This document shows positions 14,735-19,804 of a DNA stretch of 19,804 nucleotides, in pieces. Both the position numbers and the translations under genes were made by a program. Origin of the DNA: JASJBU01 sp965372385. Its GTDB lineage: Bacteria; Pseudomonadota; Gammaproteobacteria; Chromatiales; Chromatiaceae. The notes beneath the pieces are model-generated. The model saw only the letters and a list, made by a program, of their open reading frames with translations, ran no database searches and was not told where the DNA came from. The stretch lies in assembly GCA_965372385.1 (NCBI GenBank), contig CBDVCD010000033.1:1-19804 (forward strand). Direction: 5' to 3'. Every line of letters starts with the position of its first letter. Position 1 is the first letter of the stretch.

Positions 14735-16810
14735 GTGAACAACGATCTCTATCTAATAGCCATCAACCTGACCCGCCGCTGCAATCTGGCCTGTGCTCAC
14801 TGCTACTTGGATGCGGAAACCCGCCTTGAGGGTGGTGAGGGTGAGTTGAGCACCGACGAGGTCAAAGGCCTGCTGTATGAGATCGCCTCGCGTAGCGATG
14901 AGACCATGGTGGTGCTCACTGGCGGCGAGCCCCTGCTGCGGCGCGATCTGGAAGAGCTGGTCGCCCACGGCAGCCAGCTGGGACTCTCGATGGTGGTCGG
15001 CAGCAACGGCGTGCTGCTCAATGAGGCGCGGGTCAAGACACTCAAGGTCGCCGGGGTCATGGGCATGGGCATCAGCCTCGACTCCCTCGATCCCGAGCAC
15101 CATGACCGCTTCCGCGGCTGTCCCGGCAGCTGGGAGAAGACCCTCGCCGGCATGGATCACTGCCGCAAACAGGACCTCCCCTTCCAGGCACACTTCTCGG
15201 TCACCGAGCAAAATGCCCATGAGGTGCAGTCGATGATCGACTTCGCCCAGGCCTGCGGCGCCCATGTACTCAATATCTTTTTCCTGGTCTGCACCGGACG
15301 GGGAGAATCCATGTCCGACATCACCCCGGCGCGTTACGAGCAGGTGCTCAAGCAGTTGGTAGAGGCCCAGGAGAAGACCCGGGACCTGATCATCCGCGCC
15401 CGCTGTGCGCCCCACTTCAAACGGGTCGCCTATGAGCATAATCCCGCATCACCGCTGACCCGCGCTCAGGGCTACGAAGGCGGTGGCTGTCTGGCCGGCA
15501 TCCACTACTGCCGCATCACCCCCGAGGGCGCGGTGACCGCCTGCCCCTATATTCCTGATGAGGATGGCGCCCCCCAGGGAAGGGGTAGTGCCACGAGAGG
15601 CCGGACGCCGGTAGTGGCCAGTATCCGTGAGCAGAAGTTCTGGGAGATCTGGGACAACTCAGCGAGCTTCCAGCAGCTACGAAATCCAACCCTTGGCGGT
15701 AAGTGCGGTCAATGTGAATATCAGAAACTGTGCGGCGGCTGTCGCGCACGCCCTCTGGCAATGGGCGGCACCATCATGGATGCCGACCCCTGGTGCGGTT
15801 ACATGCCGAGCGGCCAGCCCATCATCCAACCGCTGATTGAGCAACAGAACAGTACAGTTGCCTGGTCCCCGGAGGCGGCGCAGCGCCTGGAGCGGGTGCC
15901 AGGTTTTCTGCGCAAGATGGTACGCAAGCGCGCAGAGGCCTATGTGCAGGATCTGGGCGAGAGCCTGATCACCCCTGAGCACATGAGCAGCCTGGCGGCC
16001 AAACGCTTTGGTGACAAGTTTCCGGGGAAATGGCCGGACAATAGCTCCGGTACAGCGCAGAGTGAAGTCTCTTCCAGCGGCCTCGCCTGGACAACGGAGG
16101 CGAGGACCTATCTTGATGAGTTACCCGCTTTCCTGCGCGAGGGGGTGTTTGCCGTTGCTGAAGATATCGCCCGCAACGAAGGCCGTCTGGAGGTCAACAT
16201 CAAGCTGCTGCATCGCCTCGAAGAGGAGGACGACACCGCGAGAAAGCTGTCCTGGGAAGCCGATGCAGAGAAGCTGCTGGAGACATTGCTGGCTGACCGT
16301 GAACCTCAAGTCAGGATGTTCGTTAAACCGAGCATGGAGGCCGCCGCGGAGCGTGAGGCCAAACGCCGCAATGCCATTATTGTCACCACTGAGGATGTGC
16401 AGAGAGTCATCGAGACGGATATGGCCGGCGTAGAATGGGAGCCTGACGCCCTGGCGCGAGTGGAGTCAGCCCCGGAATTCGTCCGTGCAGGCATCAAAAA
16501 GGCGGCGGAATTCGGCGCCCGGCGTGAAGGACTGGAGCGGATCACCAGTAAAGACCTGACCCGCTTCCGCAACCGCGCCATGATGAAGGCGGTACGCCGC
16601 ATGAAGGGCTTCGGTCTGAAAGAGCTGAATTTCGACGCCTTCGATATTGCAAAAAAACGCGTACCGCGGCTGCAAGAGAACGAGCAGGCGGAGCAGCGTT
16701 TCTCGGAGATCCGCAACTATGTCGAATCCAAGCAGGCACCCGACGGCAGCGGCCTGGGACTACTCGACAGGGAACTGTTGGACAGAATGAAGGCTGAATT
16801 GAAGGAATGA
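14735..16810 (+). CDS. Radical SAM/SPASM protein, NirJ/AhbD-like, with four PCP_red-like repeats
   Basis: The 691-residue protein starts at GTG. Residues 1-230 form a radical SAM core with C16-x3-C20-x2-C23 for the 4Fe-4S/SAM site and GGEP (63-66). A SPASM-type region follows with C252, C259, C270, C324, C327, C333, C336 and C354. GGCRARPLAMGG and DADPWCGY closely resemble heme-modifying NirJ (heme d1) and AhbD (heme b from coproheme). Four Trp-initiated PCP_red-like units occupy about 376-425, 451-497, 506-560 and 567-625, as in the stress protein upstream. Expected chemistry is oxidative change of a tetrapyrrole side chain, but peptide substrates are also possible for SPASM enzymes. No nirS or other d1 genes are visible here. 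It lies 176 bp after the stress-protein gene. Confidence 0.84.
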   Translation: MNNDLYLIAINLTRRCNLACAHCYLDAETRLEGGEGELSTDEVKGLLYEIASRSDETMVVLTGGEPLLRRDLEELVAHGSQLGLSMVVGSNGVLLNEARVKTLKVAGVMGMGISLDSLDPEHHDRFRGCPGSWEKTLAGMDHCRKQDLPFQAHFSVTEQNAHEVQSMIDFAQACGAHVLNIFFLVCTGRGESMSDITPARYEQVLKQLVEAQEKTRDLIIRARCAPHFKRVAYEHNPASPLTRAQGYEGGGCLAGIHYCRITPEGAVTACPYIPDEDGAPQGRGSATRGRTPVVASIREQKFWEIWDNSASFQQLRNPTLGGKCGQCEYQKLCGGCRARPLAMGGTIMDADPWCGYMPSGQPIIQPLIEQQNSTVAWSPEAAQRLERVPGFLRKMVRKRAEAYVQDLGESLITPEHMSSLAAKRFGDKFPGKWPDNSSGTAQSEVSSSGLAWTTEARTYLDELPAFLREGVFAVAEDIARNEGRLEVNIKLLHRLEEEDDTARKLSWEADAEKLLETLLADREPQVRMFVKPSMEAAAEREAKRRNAIIVTTEDVQRVIETDMAGVEWEPDALARVESAPEFVRAGIKKAAEFGARREGLERITSKDLTRFRNRAMMKAVRRMKGFGLKELNFDAFDIAKKRVPRLQENEQAEQRFSEIRNYVESKQAPDGSGLGLLDRELLDRMKAELKE

Positions 16811-16815
16811 GATTT

Positions 16816-16997
16816 AGGGCCGCGGAAAAAATGATTTGTCCGAAGATCACATTCATATTTGGGTGAGATTTGGGCGATTTGATTGAGCAAATCCGCAAGA
16901 CTAGCTGGACTAATTTGAGGAATTTGCGATTGAAAATCGTCCAAAGATTGCCCGAAGAGGGGCGTGAGATAGGACAAATCTTTTTTTCCGTGGCCCT
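16816..16997. mobile_element. 182-bp inverted-repeat element (AGGGCC ends)
   Basis: The left end AGGGCCGCGGAAAAAA-GATTTGTCC and the right end GGACAAATC-TTTTTTTCCGTGGCCCT are near-perfect inverted repeats of ~26 bp. The interior contains no gene. It begins 5 bp after the radical SAM stop codon. Transcripts ending there would carry the long stem. I found no convincing target duplication. Confidence 0.7.
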
Positions 16998-17011
16998 TAC
17001 TAAGAGGAACG

Positions 17012-17119
17012 TTGAATAGCCGACATGCGCAAGTGAGGGTGTCGACGGCAGGGATGCCGTCGTCAAGCCTACAAGGAAGTATTCACGGCGCCCCTCGCCT
17101 GGGCATATCGGCTATTCAA
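17012..17119. mobile_element. 108-bp inverted-repeat element (TTGAATAGCCGA ends)
   Basis: Perfect 12-bp ends TTGAATAGCCGA (17012-17023) and TCGGCTATTCAA (17108-17119) enclose a strong hairpin: CGACGGCA, GGGA loop, TGCCGTCG (17043-17062). The GGGATGCCGTCG and AGCCTACAAGGA segments resemble a common gammaproteobacterial repeat. It lies 45 bp before the protoporphyrinogen oxidase start. There is no clear target duplication. Confidence 0.65.
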
Positions 17120-17164
17120 TGACCGCTTTAATAAGACACATCTCTGCTGCTCAATAAACAGGTT

Positions 17165-18571
17165 ATGCACGAAACAGACGTATTGATCATCGGCGGCGGC
17201 ATCTCCGGTCTCTCCACCGCATGGTGGCTTACCCGACATGGCATCAACGCCGAGGTATGGGAGTCTGATGATCGTGCCGGTGGGAAGATCAGAACGACTT
17301 CCGATCAGGGCTATCTGACCGAACGGGCCGCGGGACTGCTGGTCAACTACCGCCCAGAGGTAGACCAACTCATGCAGCAGACCGGCCTGGAGAGAGACAA
17401 GCTTACCCGCGATGAAACCCTCAAGCGCTATATCGTTCACCAGGGCCGACTGACCCATGTGCCGATGGAAATGCCCGCGCTGATGGCTTCATCGCTTTGG
17501 AGCTGGAAAGCGAAACTGCGCTTGATGACGGAGATTTTCGTGCAGCGCGGGGGCAACGAAAGTGAAACCGTCGCCAGTTTTATCTCCCGCCGTCTGGGCA
17601 GGGAGATTCTGGAAACCGCCATCGACCCTTTCATCACCGGCATCCTGGCTTCCGATCCGGACAAGGCCGAAGCACGTGCGGTACTGCCGCGTCTCACAAC
17701 ACTGGAACAGCGTTACGGCAGCCTGACCATGGGCATGCTGGTCAATGCGGTATTAAAGCGGAGACGGGCGAACAAGGCGGATACCTTCTCTTTTCAATCC
17801 GGCATGTCGCAACTGACCAACACACTGGCCAGAGCCAAGGGGGTTGAACTCCACTGCGGCATGAGGGTTTCAGAGATCCGCAAAGACACAGAGTGCTGGC
17901 AGGTCACTGCCAAGACCGCTTTCGGTCATCGCACCATCAGCACCCGCGAACTGGTCATCAGCACACCGGCCTTTGTTGCCAGCAGGTTGCTCAGGGATAC
18001 AGATGAGGAACTGGCCGGTTTGTTGTCGGAAATCGAATACAGCCCGGTAGGGGTTCTTCATCTGGGTTTGCAGGAAAAGAAAATATCCCAACCACTGGAC
18101 GGAACGGGATTTCTGGTCTCCAGGCGGAACAACCTGCCCTTCAATGGCAACCTGTGGATGAGCAAACTGTTTCCTGGCCGGGCGCCGCAAGGTCAGGCCC
18201 TGCTGTCGATCTATCTGGGTGGCGCTCAACGCCCTGAACAGTTGCAACAGAGCGACGAACGGACCCTATCCTCGGTAATGGAAAAGCTTGCACCCTTGAT
18301 GGGTATTCACTGTGACCCCAATTACGTCAGAATAGACAGACACGAGCAGGGCCTGCCGCTGTACCATGGCCAGTATCAACAGCGCATTGAAACCATTGAT
18401 GAACGCCTGCGTCTGTTGCCTGGACTGCATCTGAATGCAAACTATATCGGTGGTGTCGCTGTGCGCGAGCGAATATTTCAGGGCAGGCGCACGGCACAAA
18501 CGATAATCCGGGCATTGACAAAACAGGCGCAGGAAACACCCATGCAACAACCCGTTGCCATTGCGCAATAG
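17165..18571 (+). CDS. hemY: HemY-type protoporphyrinogen oxidase (or paralogue)
   Basis: The 468-residue FAD amine-oxidase-fold protein begins with LIIGGGISGLSTAWWL (GxGxxG at 10-15), an acidic residue at E33 and RAGGKIRT (37-44). The C-terminal FAD segment is NANYIGGVAVRERIFQGRRTA, and length matches bacterial HemY. The family takes six electrons from protoporphyrinogen IX or coproporphyrinogen III using oxygen. Whether this copy serves general heme synthesis or a special product cannot be told. Its position just after a NirJ/AhbD-like radical SAM gene suggests the latter. The ATG has only a close CAGG, a weak ribosome-binding site. It is separated from the radical SAM gene by 354 bp of two repeats, so it may have its own promoter. 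Confidence 0.78.
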   Translation: MHETDVLIIGGGISGLSTAWWLTRHGINAEVWESDDRAGGKIRTTSDQGYLTERAAGLLVNYRPEVDQLMQQTGLERDKLTRDETLKRYIVHQGRLTHVPMEMPALMASSLWSWKAKLRLMTEIFVQRGGNESETVASFISRRLGREILETAIDPFITGILASDPDKAEARAVLPRLTTLEQRYGSLTMGMLVNAVLKRRRANKADTFSFQSGMSQLTNTLARAKGVELHCGMRVSEIRKDTECWQVTAKTAFGHRTISTRELVISTPAFVASRLLRDTDEELAGLLSEIEYSPVGVLHLGLQEKKISQPLDGTGFLVSRRNNLPFNGNLWMSKLFPGRAPQGQALLSIYLGGAQRPEQLQQSDERTLSSVMEKLAPLMGIHCDPNYVRIDRHEQGLPLYHGQYQQRIETIDERLRLLPGLHLNANYIGGVAVRERIFQGRRTAQTIIRALTKQAQETPMQQPVAIAQ

Positions 18572-18593
18572 TGACGGGTACATTTTTACGACT

Positions 18594-18926
18594 ATGTCCG
18601 ATACTGACAGCAACAGCTTGAATGAGCAGCCACCCTTCAGCCCACTCCGGTTGATTTTGATCGTGCTGCTGATCCTGCTCGGTATCTCCAGCGCCGCCCA
18701 GTGGTATTCAGGCAACGTCACCATGCCGCGTTATTGCCAGGACCCGGTTCAAACCATCGAGAGAGTGCGTAAGGTTCTAACGGAGCAGACCCCCGCCGGC
18801 GATGGGGATCGAAAACCCTATATCATTGCTGCACGCCTGACCTTTCTCATTCCACGGCAGAGTAACGAACCGCTTGATGATTACATTGCACGCCTGCAGA
18901 TGCACATAGACAAGCAATGCCGATAA
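18594..18926 (+). CDS. Small membrane-anchored periplasmic protein, function unknown
   Basis: From ATG 18594 the protein is 110 residues (MSDTDSNSLNEQPPF...); an in-frame TTG at 18555 inside the previous gene is less likely. One span (LRLILIVLLILLGISSAA) precedes a ~70-residue outside domain with two cysteines (RYCQDPVQTIERV and the C-terminal KQCR), which could pair. I recognise no family. It follows the protoporphyrinogen oxidase by 22 bp and overlaps the next gene, so it is probably co-transcribed with both. Confidence 0.6.
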   Translation: MSDTDSNSLNEQPPFSPLRLILIVLLILLGISSAAQWYSGNVTMPRYCQDPVQTIERVRKVLTEQTPAGDGDRKPYIIAARLTFLIPRQSNEPLDDYIARLQMHIDKQCR

Positions 18927-19804
18927 CCCAGCCGCCACCACCAGCCACCCGCATGGGCCTGTTTAAAGGCTTCATGGGTATCTTTCTGCCCTTATGTCTG
19001 GTGTTGGCCGTTGTCGGGTCGATGCACTATTACACCTTCTACACCACGGAGCGATCAGCCCGGGAGGCGAGTGAATCCCTTAACGTGGATCTGGCCAGGA
19101 GAATGGTGGTTTCAAACATTGCCTCCATTGCCGGCGACCTGATGTTTCTGGCCGAACACATCAAAGGGCAGGGGCTGCTGGACGCGACCAGCACTGAAGA
19201 CAGGCAACGAATTGCCCAGGAGTTTTCCGTGTTTGCCGCAAACAAGGGCCTCTACGATCAGATCCGGTTCCTGGACAGTAGCGGGATGGAGGTCGTTCGG
19301 ATCAACTACAACAGCGGCAAACCCAAATCTGTTCCAAAAGGCGATCTACAGAACAAGGCTAGCCGATATTACTTTCGCGAGGCCATGGCCCAGGTTGAGG
19401 GAGGTATCTATCTCTCTCCCTTGGACCTTAACATCGAAGGGGGACAGATAGAGTATCCCCTCAAACCCATGATCCGCTTCGGTACCCCGGTATTCGACAG
19501 TCATGGCAACAAACGGGGGATTATTCTGCTCAACTATTTCGGTGCGCGGATGATCGATGACTTCACCCTCGCCGCGGCAAATATCGCCGATCACATTGAG
19601 TTGATTAACCGTGATGGATACTGGCTCAGCAACCCGCAAGAGGAGAATGAATGGGGTTTCATGTTCGGCAAAGAGACCCGCTTCCAAAAACGCAGTCCGT
19701 ATGCCTGGCAGTTGATCACGCGTAAAGAAAGCGGACAGTTTCAGACCAAGGATGGCATGTTTACATTCACCACCATCCATCCGTTGCAGGCGGCGCTGGA
19801 GGCG
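18917..19804 (+). CDS. Cache-domain membrane sensor, 5' part (runs off window)
   Basis: The frame from ATG 18917 (overlapping the previous gene by 10 bp) stays open to the window end, 296 codons; ATG 18953 is an alternative. A span (about GIFLPLCLVLAVVGSMHYY) is followed by a long extracytoplasmic domain with dCache-like features: FLDSSGMEVVRINYNSG, a YYFREAMAQVEGGIYLSPLDL segment, RFGTPVFDSHGNKRGIILLNY, and ELINRDGYWLSNP. Such domains bind small ligands and control histidine kinases, diguanylate cyclases or chemoreceptors. The output domain lies beyond the window, so the type cannot be decided. Confidence 0.72.
   Translation, partial: MPITQPPPPATRMGLFKGFMGIFLPLCLVLAVVGSMHYYTFYTTERSAREASESLNVDLARRMVVSNIASIAGDLMFLAEHIKGQGLLDATSTEDRQRIAQEFSVFAANKGLYDQIRFLDSSGMEVVRINYNSGKPKSVPKGDLQNKASRYYFREAMAQVEGGIYLSPLDLNIEGGQIEYPLKPMIRFGTPVFDSHGNKRGIILLNYFGARMIDDFTLAAANIADHIELINRDGYWLSNPQEENEWGFMFGKETRFQKRSPYAWQLITRKESGQFQTKDGMFTFTTIHPLQAALEA

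Noticed and set aside
12333..16810. Chlorophyll biosynthesis genes, suggested by PCP_red-like units
   Set aside because: No BchB/ChlB catalytic domain, BchL or BchN is present. The units are fused to Usp and radical SAM domains instead.

Overview
The window looks like a gammaproteobacterial chromosome segment, perhaps from a sulfur-oxidising Chromatiales-type organism. This placement is inferred from the cytochrome inventory, the integron-type integrase remnant and the many palindromic intergenic repeats. No rRNA or tRNA was seen to confirm it.

Layout. Positions 2-745 hold the N-terminal part of an integron-type tyrosine recombinase that stops before its catalytic domain. A decayed gene-poor stretch and a REP-like palindrome follow. 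Then comes a vapBC toxin-antitoxin pair (1278-1909) with a clear palindromic operator. Converging on vapC, 13 bp away, is a minus-strand respiratory operon (7429 down to 1923). In transcription order it encodes two tiny single-span membrane proteins that look like paralogues, a 635-residue cytochrome bd-like oxidase subunit I with no CydB, a diheme cytochrome c, and a triheme cytochrome c carrying an ethylbenzene-dehydrogenase-gamma-like heme-b domain. The last three genes overlap by ATGA.

Divergently transcribed, after about 1 kb packed with repeats, is a plus-strand group: an 825-residue HEAT-repeat protein, an exported cupredoxin-like protein, a 38-residue membrane peptide, a tandem universal-stress protein with five C-terminal repeats resembling the PCP_red domain of protochlorophyllide reductase subunit B, a radical SAM/SPASM protein of the NirJ/AhbD type with four more such repeats, a HemY-type protoporphyrinogen oxidase, a small membrane-anchored protein, and the start of a Cache-domain sensor that runs off the window.

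How the genes may work together. Tetrapyrrole chemistry recurs (NirJ/AhbD-like radical SAM, protoporphyrinogen oxidase, PCP_red-like arrays, and possibly bilin-lyase-like HEAT repeats) opposite an unusual cytochrome-c-linked bd-like oxidase. My working hypothesis is one locus encoding an alternative terminal oxidase, or other small-molecule reductase, plus machinery that makes, modifies or inserts its heme. This is inference from gene content and proximity.

The intergenic regions carry at least ten palindromic or MITE-like units. They include a 163-bp element with a perfect 8-bp target duplication, a second inverted copy of it interrupted by a different 143-bp element that duplicated TAGTTA, and one palindrome that lies in frame inside the stress-protein gene.
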